From NCBI RefSeq assembly GCF_029269825.1, contig NZ_JARJHU010000002.1, positions 1-64,000 on the forward strand: a DNA stretch of 64,000 bases, read 5' to 3'. The notes beneath the pieces are model-generated. The model did not search any database, was not told where the DNA came from, and saw nothing but the letters and a program-made list of their open reading frames with translations. The stretch is from Pedobacter sp. JY14-1 (lineage in GTDB: Bacteria > Bacteroidota > Bacteroidia > Sphingobacteriales > Sphingobacteriaceae). Numbering within the stretch: position 1 is the first letter of the stretch; the number at the start of each line of letters is the position of its first letter. Both the position numbers and the translations under genes were made by a program. Below, in pieces: positions 1-7,690 of this stretch.

Positions 1-31
1 TAACACGTGGGAGAGTAGGTCGGTGCCCAAT
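1..31 (+). rRNA. rrf: 5S ribosomal RNA, 3' end only
   Basis: The first bases, including GGGAGAGTAGGTCGGTGCC, match the conserved 3' strand of bacterial 5S rRNA (closing helix and loop E side). The gene is cut by the window edge, so only about the last 30 nt are present. A rho-independent terminator follows within 10 nt, as expected at the end of an rRNA operon. The exact 3' end is estimated from pairing conventions. Confidence 0.85.
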
Positions 32-38
32 CTTAAAG

Positions 39-70
39 AACCCTTGCAGCAATGCTGCAGGGGTTTCTTG
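39..70 (+). terminator. rRNA operon terminator
   Basis: Hairpin with arms AACCCTTGCAGC and GCTGCAGGGGTT (one G-U type mismatch in the stem), then TTCTTGTTTT. It lies directly downstream of the 5S 3' end and would end the rRNA operon transcript. Confidence 0.8.
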
Positions 71-314
71 TTTTATACCCAACCCAATTACGCTTATCCG
101 TCTTCTCCCATCTGTTCTTTTCTTTTAATGCTCTTGCCACTGGTCTTGCTGATCCTCCTGAAGTCATTGAATACTTGTCGGTTTTAGTAAGCTTTAATAG
201 TGTATGCAGTCCCATTATAGATGAAATTTAAACTATGATTAAGCTCATCTGTTTTGATAATACAGATCACCATAATAATATGCCTGTTTGAAAAGCTAAA
301 TGCAATATTTTTGG
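71..314. other. Intergenic stretch, no gene seen
   Basis: AT-rich spacer between the rRNA terminator and the desaturase gene. Short open frames on the minus strand (33-215 and 184-462) lack any recognisable domain. One runs through the terminator, and the other overlaps the desaturase start. I see no tRNA cloverleaf and no strong repeat here. Confidence 0.5.
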
Positions 315-322
315 TATATTTG
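306..322 (+). promoter_or_regulatory. Candidate -7 boxes upstream of the desaturase gene
   Basis: Two overlapping matches to the Bacteroidota -7 consensus TAnnTTTG are present: TATTTTTG at 306-313 and TATATTTG at 315-322. The only nearby TTTG (287-290) sits 15 or 24 nt upstream of them, so neither has the ideal 19-nt spacer. The second would give a leader of roughly 25 nt. Confidence 0.3.
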
Positions 323-353
323 GCTTTAATTTGAAAAGTAAAAATATAGGTAA

Positions 354-1334
354 ATGAGTTTTTTCGCAGAAAAGAGACGGGAGGTAATGACGCACATTGA
401 AGGCTATATGCTGGAGAATATGCATAGTTATCTAAAACCGATTGATACAAATTGGCAGCCATCTGATTTTTTGCCTGATTCTTCGAGTGAGACTTTTTAT
501 CAGGATATAAAAATACTGCGCGAAAATGCGAAAGGATTATCGTATGACCTGGTAGCCGTGCTGATCGGAGATACGATTACGGAAGAAGCCCTGCCTACTT
601 ACGAGTCCTGGTTGACGATGGTCGACGGAGTCTCCAGATCGGAAGACGGAGGCTGGATGAAGTGGACCCGTCACTGGACGGCAGAGGAGAACCGTCATGG
701 TGATCTGTTGAACAAGTATCTTTATCTTTCAGGCCGGGTCGACATGAGACAGATGGAGATATCTACTCAATATCTTATCGCAGATGGCTTTGATATCGGA
801 ACGGGTCAGGACCCTTACCGGAATTTTATTTACACCAGTTTTCAGGAGCTGGCTACGAATATCTCTCACAGAAGGGTAGCTTCTCTGGCCAAGAAGTCTG
901 GTGATCATCAATTGTCCAGGATGTGTGGCGTGATTGCATCAGATGAAGCGAGGCATGCGAAGGCTTATAAGGACTTTATCCTGAAGATATTCGAGGTTGA
1001 TGCGAGTGAGGCGATGATTGCTTTTGAGGATATGATGAGAAAGAAGATTGTGATGCCTGCTCATTTTCTGAGGGAGATGGGAATGAAGATCGGACAGACT
1101 TTTGGCCACTTTACAGATGCAGCCCAGCGTCTGGGCGTTTATACGGCGGTGGATTACGTTGAGATTATGCAGCAACTGATTGAGGAATGGAAGATTGAAA
1201 GTGTACGCGATATGAATGAGGCGGGAGAAAAAGCCCGTGATTACATCATGGCACTTCCAGCTAGGTTGTTGCGCGTTGCTGAGCGTATGAAGGAGCCGAC
1301 AATGGAATATAAATTTAGCTGGATAAATGCATAG
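354..1334 (+). CDS. Acyl-ACP desaturase (fatty acid desaturase type 2)
   Basis: Soluble di-iron enzyme that introduces a cis double bond into an acyl chain carried on acyl carrier protein, supplying unsaturated fatty acids for membrane lipids. At 326 aa it is slightly shorter than plant stearoyl-ACP desaturases, which carry a plastid peptide. The di-iron ligands are visible: a first Glu in TEEALPTY (residues 76-83), E112 and H115 in EENRHG, E165 in FQELAT, and E198 and H201 in DEARHA. No signal peptide or membrane span is seen, consistent with a cytosolic enzyme. The gene stands alone between the rRNA operon and a convergent phosphatase, and a strong terminator follows. The ATG at 354 gives the full-length family N-terminus; Met12 is an alternative start. 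The family is certain; which double-bond position it makes cannot be told from sequence. Confidence 0.92.
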   Translation: MSFFAEKRREVMTHIEGYMLENMHSYLKPIDTNWQPSDFLPDSSSETFYQDIKILRENAKGLSYDLVAVLIGDTITEEALPTYESWLTMVDGVSRSEDGGWMKWTRHWTAEENRHGDLLNKYLYLSGRVDMRQMEISTQYLIADGFDIGTGQDPYRNFIYTSFQELATNISHRRVASLAKKSGDHQLSRMCGVIASDEARHAKAYKDFILKIFEVDASEAMIAFEDMMRKKIVMPAHFLREMGMKIGQTFGHFTDAAQRLGVYTAVDYVEIMQQLIEEWKIESVRDMNEAGEKARDYIMALPARLLRVAERMKEPTMEYKFSWINA

Positions 1335-1384
1335 TGAGGGCGTCGGTCCTCTTGAAGCGGTTTAAAAGCGACAATAACAATAAA

Positions 1385-1416
1385 GGGGCTGAAGATCGTA
1401 TCTTCAGCCCCTTTTT
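1385..1416. terminator. Bidirectional terminator between convergent genes
   Basis: Perfect 12-bp stem (GGGGCTGAAGAT at 1385-1396 with ATCTTCAGCCCC at 1400-1411) and a 3-nt loop, followed by TTTTT on the plus strand and flanked by A residues on the other side. It ends the desaturase transcript on the plus strand and probably the phosphatase transcript on the minus strand. Confidence 0.92.
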
Positions 1417-1444
1417 AATACAGTTCATTGTTCTTTAGCCACAA

Positions 1445-3124
1445 CTACTTTCCTGGCTTCTGAAACTGGTGGGTAAGTTCGGTAATTGGTTCGCCAATAC
1501 AGCCGCTTGGCATTTGTATGCGCAGCATGGCTGCAAGGGTTGCTGCAATGTCTGTCATGTAATATGTCTTGTTGGTTTTGCCAGGATTGACATTCCAACC
1601 CATAAACACACAGGGGATATGCGCATCATAAGGATACCATGCACCATGGGTGGTTCCGGTGCTGCCACCGCCAAAATAGCCTGATTTCAGGATGTAATAG
1701 ATATCTCCACTCCTGCGTGCATTATAACCATACGTTATTGCGCTTTTGATAGCCGGAGGAAGTGTAGCATCACTTAGTCTGGCGAGATCGACTGCATCCG
1801 CAACGCCTTCCTGGAGTTTGAGCGTTTCAATGATCAGTGCTTTTATGGCATAGATATTTGCATTTGCAGCTTTTATGGCATCATGGTCGAGGTAAAGCTG
1901 GCTGTTGGTGGATGTAATAATTGCCTTGTTCACATTGTATTTCTGGGAGATGGTCTCATTCAGGCTTTTGATTACTTTAGAATCACTGAACAGTCCTCCG
2001 GGAAGTTTATTCTCTGTCATGAATCCTGGTACATGTGCTACGCCATGATCAGCAGAAAGGAAAAATAGATAATTCCCTTTTCCGATCCTGGCGTCAAGGT
2101 AATTGAAGAAGTCTTCAAGGTCTTTATCCAGGCGGAGATAAGTATCTTCAGCTTCGATAGAGTTGGGACCGTATTGATGCCCGACGTAATCGGTTGCAGA
2201 GCAACTTACCGCCAGGAAGTCGGGATTACTGCCGGCGCCAAGATGTTCCGCCTGAATAGCTTCCTTGGCCAGTTCAAGTGTTATGGTATTACCGAACGGG
2301 AGGCTTTTGATCATATCGAAGTTTTTGTCGATATAGAGTTTTAAAGGATGCGGAAAGGTAGGGGATTGTTCACCTCTTGACTTTCCTTCATAAGGCTTAT
2401 CATCTGCCGTACTTTGCGTATAGGTTGCAATAGGATAAAGTGTGTTCCAGTTCTGACTGAAATATTTATTGGCGAGTTTTCGCTTGTTAAAGTTGTTTAC
2501 CCAATCGGGTAGTTTATCCATGTAATGGGTGCTGGTAATCCAGTCACCTGTTTGGCCATCATACCAATAGGCTGCATTGGCGGTGTGGCCGGCAGGTAAT
2601 ATGGAACCTCTGTCCTTGAGCGAAATCCCGATAACCTTGCTTTTGAAATTAGTGGCCAGCCTGAGTTCATCGGTAATGGTGGTCACGAGCATGTTTTTCG
2701 GAGACATTAAACCTGCCCTTGTATCGCTTCCCACTGTTTTTACCGTGGTGTCTTCTGCACAATAAACATTGCGTTTGAGTTCCGGATCGTACCAGTCATT
2801 GCCAATAATCCCGTTAATTGCCGGAGTTGAACCGGTATAGATGCTGGAGTGACCGCAGGCGGTATATGTCGGTGTATAAGGGATGAATGTATTTTCGGCA
2901 GAGAACCCCTGGTTAACCAGCCGTTTGAAGCCGCCGTTGCTATAACGGTCATAGTAGCGGTACAGGTAGTCCCAGCGCATCTGATCGACTACCATACCGA
3001 TGATAAGTTTTGGACGGTCGATCTTTGCCGGAAACTGGGCGTTGGTCTTTGTTGCTTTTTGCTGGGCGCGGGAAGTGGCGCACATCAGGGCAAGGCCAGC
3101 AAAAAGTAAATAGATTTTCTTCAT
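1445..3124 (-). CDS. pafA: PafA-type alkaline phosphatase, exported
   Basis: Secreted phosphomonoesterase of the alkaline phosphatase superfamily, resembling flavobacterial PafA. Numbering from the MKKIYLLF start: signal peptide about 1-20 (cleavage after SRA), Asp47 metal ligand in VVDQMR, predicted nucleophile Thr88 in PTYTACGHSS, Asn109 in GNDWYD, and the K170-x-R172 pair that distinguishes PafA from E. coli PhoA. Later metal-binding motifs DYVGHQYG and SADHGVAH complete the bimetal site. The start at 3124 is preferred because 16 residues of poorly conserved leader would otherwise precede a clean signal peptide; the longer frame begins at 3172. It lies 68 nt downstream of folC, so it may be read through from that operon or have its own promoter. 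A strong terminator follows. The likely role is releasing phosphate from organic esters in the periplasm. Confidence 0.92.
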   Translation of the reverse strand: MKKIYLLFAGLALMCATSRAQQKATKTNAQFPAKIDRPKLIIGMVVDQMRWDYLYRYYDRYSNGGFKRLVNQGFSAENTFIPYTPTYTACGHSSIYTGSTPAINGIIGNDWYDPELKRNVYCAEDTTVKTVGSDTRAGLMSPKNMLVTTITDELRLATNFKSKVIGISLKDRGSILPAGHTANAAYWYDGQTGDWITSTHYMDKLPDWVNNFNKRKLANKYFSQNWNTLYPIATYTQSTADDKPYEGKSRGEQSPTFPHPLKLYIDKNFDMIKSLPFGNTITLELAKEAIQAEHLGAGSNPDFLAVSCSATDYVGHQYGPNSIEAEDTYLRLDKDLEDFFNYLDARIGKGNYLFFLSADHGVAHVPGFMTENKLPGGLFSDSKVIKSLNETISQKYNVNKAIITSTNSQLYLDHDAIKAANANIYAIKALIIETLKLQEGVADAVDLARLSDATLPPAIKSAITYGYNARRSGDIYYILKSGYFGGGSTGTTHGAWYPYDAHIPCVFMGWNVNPGKTNKTYYMTDIAATLAAMLRIQMPSGCIGEPITELTHQFQKPGK

Positions 3125-3192
3125 TATTGTGTAGTTAATGATGCTAAGGTACTTATTCATCAATAACATCATATGACCATTATGTAAATATT

Positions 3193-4479
3193 TTATAGCA
3201 CTTCGGCAACGACGAAGGTGCTGCCGCCTATAAAAATCAAATCGCTTTCTGACGCTGCATTTTTCGCAGCGGAGAGTGCTTCAGACGCGCTGGTATAATG
3301 TTGGCCGTATAAACCTTTATGACCTGCCTGCCTGGCAAGTTCTTCTGAAGGTAACGCCCTCTCCAGGTCGGGCTGACAGAAATAATAGGCAGCTTCAGCG
3401 GGCAGGAGACTAAGGACTGTACTGATGTCTTTGTCCCTAACCATACCGATGACCATATGCAGGTGTTCATAACGGGTGTTCCGGATGTTCTGAAGGACTT
3501 CACGTATTCCGGCTTCATTGTGCCCGGTATCACAGATGATGATCGGGTTGGTATCGAGTAGCTGCCATCTGCCCTGGAGGCCTGTCAGTTGCTTAACATG
3601 TGAAAGTGCCTGGAAGATGGCTTTGTCTTCCAGCGTATAGCCCAGCTTGCGCATTTCCTGTACAGCACGGATAACGGTGATGACGTTTTTCAACTGATAA
3701 TTTCCGGTAAGATCCAGTTTGAGGTGCTCAAAAAGCAACCCTCTCTGATCTGCCAGGTTAATGTCCCAGAAACCTTCATCCATACTGGCTTTTTGTATTT
3801 CCAGTTCCTGATCTGCAAAGAAGATTTCGCTTTGGGTTTCCCGGGCCTTATTTTGGAATACGCTCTCGGTTTCCTGATGACGCTCTCCGATAATCACGGG
3901 TATACCAGGCTTTATGATACCTGCTTTTTCACCCGCTATTTCTCCGAGCGTGTTACCAAGCATTTGCGTATGGTCCAGGCTGATATTGGTAATGACCGAG
4001 AGCACAGGAGTGATTACATTGGTGGAGTCGAGGCGTCCGCCAAGACCGACTTCGATGATCGCAATATCTACTTCCTCTTCTGCAAAACAGGCAAAGGCGA
4101 GGGCTACGGTAACTTCAAAAAAGGATGGACTGAGTTTTTCTATTGTATGTCTTTGTTGGGCAACGAAAGCTGTAACAAAGTCTTCAGAGATCATAACTCC
4201 ATTGATCCTGATCCGTTCTCTGAAATCTTTCAGGTGCGGTGAAGTATACAGGCCGGTTTTGTATCCTGCCTGCTGAAAAATTGCCGCAAGCATGTGAGAT
4301 GTGGAACCTTTTCCATTGGTGCCGGCGACATGTATGCTTTTGAACTTGTGTTGGGGATTGCCCAGCTTTTCGCACATGGAAAGGGTGTTGTGCAGATCTT
4401 TCCGGAAAGCCGACGCACCTACACGAGTAAACATGGGCAATTTACTATAAAGATAGCTAAGCGTTTGCTCGTAATTCAT
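3193..4479 (-). CDS. folC: Bifunctional folylpolyglutamate synthase / dihydrofolate synthase
   Basis: ATP-dependent Mur-ligase-family enzyme that joins glutamate to dihydropteroate or folate and extends the polyglutamate tail. The 428 aa length is typical. The P-loop AGTNGKGST lies at residues 52-60, after the family N-terminus with FTRVG. GLYTSPHL, the GLGGRLDSTN motif and ISLDHTQMLG follow in the expected order, and a C-terminal ligase domain with DTGHNEAG completes it. No signal peptide; cytosolic. It is the last gene of the TonB/ExbBD operon, 41 nt after the tonB-like gene, with no obvious functional link to that system. Confidence 0.95.
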   Translation of the reverse strand: MNYEQTLSYLYSKLPMFTRVGASAFRKDLHNTLSMCEKLGNPQHKFKSIHVAGTNGKGSTSHMLAAIFQQAGYKTGLYTSPHLKDFRERIRINGVMISEDFVTAFVAQQRHTIEKLSPSFFEVTVALAFACFAEEEVDIAIIEVGLGGRLDSTNVITPVLSVITNISLDHTQMLGNTLGEIAGEKAGIIKPGIPVIIGERHQETESVFQNKARETQSEIFFADQELEIQKASMDEGFWDINLADQRGLLFEHLKLDLTGNYQLKNVITVIRAVQEMRKLGYTLEDKAIFQALSHVKQLTGLQGRWQLLDTNPIIICDTGHNEAGIREVLQNIRNTRYEHLHMVIGMVRDKDISTVLSLLPAEAAYYFCQPDLERALPSEELARQAGHKGLYGQHYTSASEALSAAKNAASESDLIFIGGSTFVVAEVL

Positions 4480-4520
4480 GGACAGGAATTTGAGAGAGCA
4501 AAAATAGAAATGCTAAAGGA

Positions 4521-5330
4521 TTATTTTACCTTAAAGTTGAAAACAACGACACCTACCTGGATTTCAGGTCCGTTTTCGGCAGCAGACAAGCTTGCGCCCA
4601 AAACAGCGGCCCGGCATTTTTGCCAGAGTTCACGGTCATTTAAAGTTGTTCCCTTAACACCCGGAATTGCATCTATAACTACGCCGGCACGGTTTATCTT
4701 GATACGAACCGCGATTTTACCTGTTTTCTGGCCATCGTCCTGCGGGGTGACCAGGTTGGTAAATTTCCTGAGCGGGATTGGCGTGTCTCCGAATCCGGAA
4801 CCCCCTTCACCATAGTTGTTGGACAGTGGATCACCATTTTTGGAGCCCTGGTTTCCGGGAGTCGAGCCGGTACCGTCGCCTCCGCCGTTACCAGTGTTGG
4901 CCTTGCCTTTATACAAAGCATTCTGGTTGATCACCGGTTTAGAGGGTTTTTCTTCTGTTGTGGCTGTCGGTGTAGTCGGTTTGGTTACCTTTTTGGTATT
5001 TACGCTGACTGCTTCTTCGGTATTTTGGGTTACGATCTCTTTATTACTGTTGTTAGCTGATGGTGTCTCAGGTGTCGGTTTTTCAGTTACGACTTTATCT
5101 GGCTGCTTATTATTAGCATTGGGGTCTGCTGACGGTTCCTCGATACTGGTATAGTCGGTACCCATTCCCTCTACTGAAGTTCCGTAATTGACCACAATAC
5201 CACCCGTCCCTAAATCGGGCTGAAAACCTCCAATGACGATGAAGAAGCTTAGCGCAAGCAATGCCCCCATAATGCCAGCAGATATGGCAATTGCCTTAGG
5301 GTAATTATTTTCTTCTTTTGGGTAGGTCAT
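4521..5330 (-). CDS. TonB-like energy transducer
   Basis: Inner-membrane-anchored periplasmic protein expected to carry proton-motive energy from ExbB/ExbD to an outer-membrane partner. Of 269 aa, a short cytoplasmic N-terminus precedes one transmembrane helix (about 12-33). A long low-complexity linker rich in Pro, Thr, Lys, Asn and Gly (about 60-185) follows, then a C-terminal beta-rich domain (about 187-269) with TonB/TolA-type signature: GKIAVRIKINRAGVVIDA and a terminal VGVVVFNFKVK strand. Its start shares one base with the exbD stop (TAATG), implying translational coupling. The linker is Gly/Asn-rich rather than the Pro-Lys repeat of classical TonB. The partner is probably the barrel encoded upstream in the same operon, but this is inference. 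Confidence 0.85.
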   Translation of the reverse strand: MTYPKEENNYPKAIAISAGIMGALLALSFFIVIGGFQPDLGTGGIVVNYGTSVEGMGTDYTSIEEPSADPNANNKQPDKVVTEKPTPETPSANNSNKEIVTQNTEEAVSVNTKKVTKPTTPTATTEEKPSKPVINQNALYKGKANTGNGGGDGTGSTPGNQGSKNGDPLSNNYGEGGSGFGDTPIPLRKFTNLVTPQDDGQKTGKIAVRIKINRAGVVIDAIPGVKGTTLNDRELWQKCRAAVLGASLSAAENGPEIQVGVVVFNFKVK

Positions 5331-5731
5331 TATTTTTTTGGTTCTACGGCCAGTACTACCTTCAATTTTAACTTGTTAGCGATATCAAAGACCTGCATCG
5401 TATTTTCAATGGAGACACCTCTTGCCACGTAAAGTACAATGGTGAGATCAGGCGAGGCCCGCTGATAAACTTCGACGGCAGATTGAAGGTTTTCAAGCTT
5501 TGTCGGCTGCTTGTCTACAAAATAGTTGAGCTTATCATCTATTGATACTGTAACGGTTTTTTGAGCAGAAGATTGCTGCCCTGATTCTGAACGGGGCAAA
5601 AGCAGCTTCACTACTTTTGGATTGACTACTGCAGACGCGAGCAGGAAGAACAAAAGCAGGAAGAACATAATGTCGTTCAGTGCAGAGGTATGCACTTCTA
5701 CTGTTCCCTTATTTCTTTTGCGTAGATTCAT
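5330..5731 (-). CDS. ExbD/TolR-family proton channel subunit
   Basis: Small single-span protein that, with ExbB/TolQ, forms the proton-driven motor energising TonB. At 133 aa it has the typical size. One transmembrane helix (about 18-40) begins with the essential acidic residue Asp20 in LNDIMFFLLLFFL, equivalent to ExbD Asp25/TolR Asp23. A periplasmic domain of about 90 residues follows. Both ends overlap neighbours by one base in TAATG junctions (exbB upstream, tonB downstream), so the three subunits are likely made in fixed ratio. Confidence 0.93.
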   Translation of the reverse strand: MNLRKRNKGTVEVHTSALNDIMFFLLLFFLLASAVVNPKVVKLLLPRSESGQQSSAQKTVTVSIDDKLNYFVDKQPTKLENLQSAVEVYQRASPDLTIVLYVARGVSIENTMQVFDIANKLKLKVVLAVEPKK

Positions 5732-6441
5732 TACTTTCCTGGCTCTTCTAGTAAGTCGATAAATTCAATTGCATCGGTTTCCATCCTCAATATGATGCGT
5801 TCGACCATCATATTCAATATATGATAAAGGACGTAGGAGATGATACCTATGATCAGACCGGTGGCAGAAGTAATCATTTTGGTATAAAGACCACCTGAGA
5901 TCGTGCCAATTTCAATGGCACCTTTGATCGACACGTCATGAAAAATAGTAATTACACCAATGATGGTACCTACGAATCCAAGCATTGGTGCTATACCTGC
6001 AATGATCCCAAGTATGCCGATGTTCTTTTCAAGTTTTGAGACCTCCAGCTTTCCGTTATTTTCAATTGCCGCTTCTATGTCTTTTATAGGTCTTCCAATG
6101 CGCTTCAGTCCTTTTTCAAGCATCCGTGCCAATGGAGAATTGTTATTTCTGCATAATGCAATTGCGTTGTCAAGCCTGCCATCGTGGATGTATTGCTTGA
6201 TTTGCAGCATCAGGTTGGATTCAGTCCTGGAAGCTTTTCTGATGGTGAGGTATCTTTCAACGAAGATAACCAGGCCGAGAAAGGCCAGAAAGGCGAGTGG
6301 GATCATGACCCAACCACCTTTGAACAACAGGTCAATGAAATGGATCTCGGTTTCTGCCGTGGTCAAGGGCTGTGTTAAACTGTTCGCGGAATCTGCAATC
6401 TGATTGGCGGTGTCCAAGGCACCCTGTAGCAATGCAATCAT
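5731..6441 (-). CDS. ExbB/TolQ/MotA-family proton channel subunit
   Basis: Polytopic inner-membrane protein of the ExbB/TolQ/MotA family (236 aa), scaffold of the proton channel. There are three predicted membrane spans: about 42-66 (VMIPLAFLAFLGLVIF), about 140-165 (IAGIAPMLGFVGTIIGV) and about 180-205 (MITSATGLIIGIISY). The family core GFVGTIIGVITIFHD is clear. A long cytoplasmic segment with charged helices lies between spans 1 and 2. It sits 6 nt after the HU/SPOR gene and overlaps exbD by one base. Confidence 0.93.
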   Translation of the reverse strand: MIALLQGALDTANQIADSANSLTQPLTTAETEIHFIDLLFKGGWVMIPLAFLAFLGLVIFVERYLTIRKASRTESNLMLQIKQYIHDGRLDNAIALCRNNNSPLARMLEKGLKRIGRPIKDIEAAIENNGKLEVSKLEKNIGILGIIAGIAPMLGFVGTIIGVITIFHDVSIKGAIEIGTISGGLYTKMITSATGLIIGIISYVLYHILNMMVERIILRMETDAIEFIDLLEEPGK

Positions 6442-6447
6442 ACTAAT

Positions 6448-7638
6448 CTATTTTCTTTTTGTGTGTTTGTTCTGAAATATATATAACTCTGGATTTTTTA
6501 GTTGCTGCGCAAGGACTTTACGTCCTTCGCGTGCGCTGGCTTCATCATAAAATGTAGCAATACTTATTTTTATCCTCTTTTTTCCCGGCATGTTGGGTAT
6601 GATCTTAGGATTCATCCCTCTACTTTTCATTTCTGCAACTATCTGGTCGACTTCTTTCCGGATGACGGAAGCACCGATGATCTCCCAGGTAGTGACCGTA
6701 TCCGGGCTGACAGGGGGTGTCGTGTTCATCAGGGAATCTTTCAGTACTGTACTGTCTGTCGCAACTAAAGCACTGGTGTCGGACTTTGATAATGAAGTGT
6801 CGGGTTTTACAACTGTTTTGTGATGAATTGTATCTTGTTTTGAGGATGTAGTATTAAATGTCTTCTGGTTGATCAGATAGAAAGCGGCAGCTGCAAGTAT
6901 CAGAAGAACTAAAGTGACAATCGCATAGGTGGTGTATGCTGGTTTATGCCGAACAGGAACCTCAGCTTCCGGGTTTTCTTCTGTGTGATCAGGTTGTCGG
7001 GATGTCTCCAGATGATGTGCTTTGTCAAAGTCCCAATAGGAATCTGCAATTGCAGGTGTCTCTATGTCATTTCGCTGTTCATTTTCAGCATATATTGCTT
7101 CTTTCCGGGTTTCTTCTGCACTTGGGATCTCTGCGGCATCCGGATTAGTTTCCTCATTAATGGTAACGGAGGCTTGTTCATCGGACAAAGGCTCGGGTAT
7201 ATTAGAAACAGGTAAGGGATTTTCCGCTGATCCGGTTTCCGGTGCCTTAATCACCGGCAAGCCATAATAATCCAGGCCGATAGTCGTATCGGACGGGGGA
7301 ATATAGCTTATATTCCCGCTTTCTGAGAAAAGCTTGCCAAGTGTACCTAAATCTGCACTCCCCTCTGTTGCGAGCTGCCGATGGATGGTGGCTACGAATT
7401 GTTCAATGTAGTAAGCTGCAGATTCAGCAGGAATATCCTCTTTGAATCCGATATACTCCGCGAGACGGTTGTCCACATCACCAGGGATAAAGTCCAGGGT
7501 ATAACCCGGTGGAAGAAATATATGGTGCTCAACGTCATACCTGCCCGGCGATTTTTTTTTCCGAAGGATGCCAAGCCCTTGAATACCCACCTCTTTCTGG
7601 GTATTTAACAGCTCGGTAACATACGACAAGATATCCAT
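6448..7638 (-). CDS. HU-CCDC81-like / SPOR-domain membrane protein
   Basis: Single-pass inner-membrane protein of 396 aa with an unusual architecture. The N-terminal ~125 residues, beginning MDILSYVTELL, contain VGIQGLGILRKKK and PPGYTLDFIPGDVDN and match the prokaryotic CCDC81-type HU domains found in Bacteroidota. An acidic disordered region follows, then one transmembrane helix (about 234-256) and a periplasmic linker rich in Ser, Thr and Asp. The C-terminal SPOR-like domain (about 320-392) contains TTWEIIGASV and ATFYDEASAREGRKVLAQQL. SPOR domains generally bind peptidoglycan stripped of stem peptides. The start is taken at 7638 because the HU domain begins there; an in-frame ATG lies 36 nt earlier. 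Lying between the barrel and exbB genes, it may tie the motor to peptidoglycan or to septal sites. That role is inferred. Confidence 0.85.
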   Translation of the reverse strand: MDILSYVTELLNTQKEVGIQGLGILRKKKSPGRYDVEHHIFLPPGYTLDFIPGDVDNRLAEYIGFKEDIPAESAAYYIEQFVATIHRQLATEGSADLGTLGKLFSESGNISYIPPSDTTIGLDYYGLPVIKAPETGSAENPLPVSNIPEPLSDEQASVTINEETNPDAAEIPSAEETRKEAIYAENEQRNDIETPAIADSYWDFDKAHHLETSRQPDHTEENPEAEVPVRHKPAYTTYAIVTLVLLILAAAAFYLINQKTFNTTSSKQDTIHHKTVVKPDTSLSKSDTSALVATDSTVLKDSLMNTTPPVSPDTVTTWEIIGASVIRKEVDQIVAEMKSRGMNPKIIPNMPGKKRIKISIATFYDEASAREGRKVLAQQLKNPELYIFQNKHTKRK

Positions 7639-7690
7639 TCGGGTAAAAATAAATTTAAATTCTGTATCGGTCAACTATTAATTCAAGCAG

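Noticed and set aside
33..215. Minus-strand 60-aa frame next to the 5S gene
   Set aside because: It reads through the rRNA terminator hairpin and has no domain.
3724..4242. Long plus-strand frame (172 aa) inside folC
   Set aside because: Overlaps a full-length, motif-complete folC on the other strand; no independent evidence.
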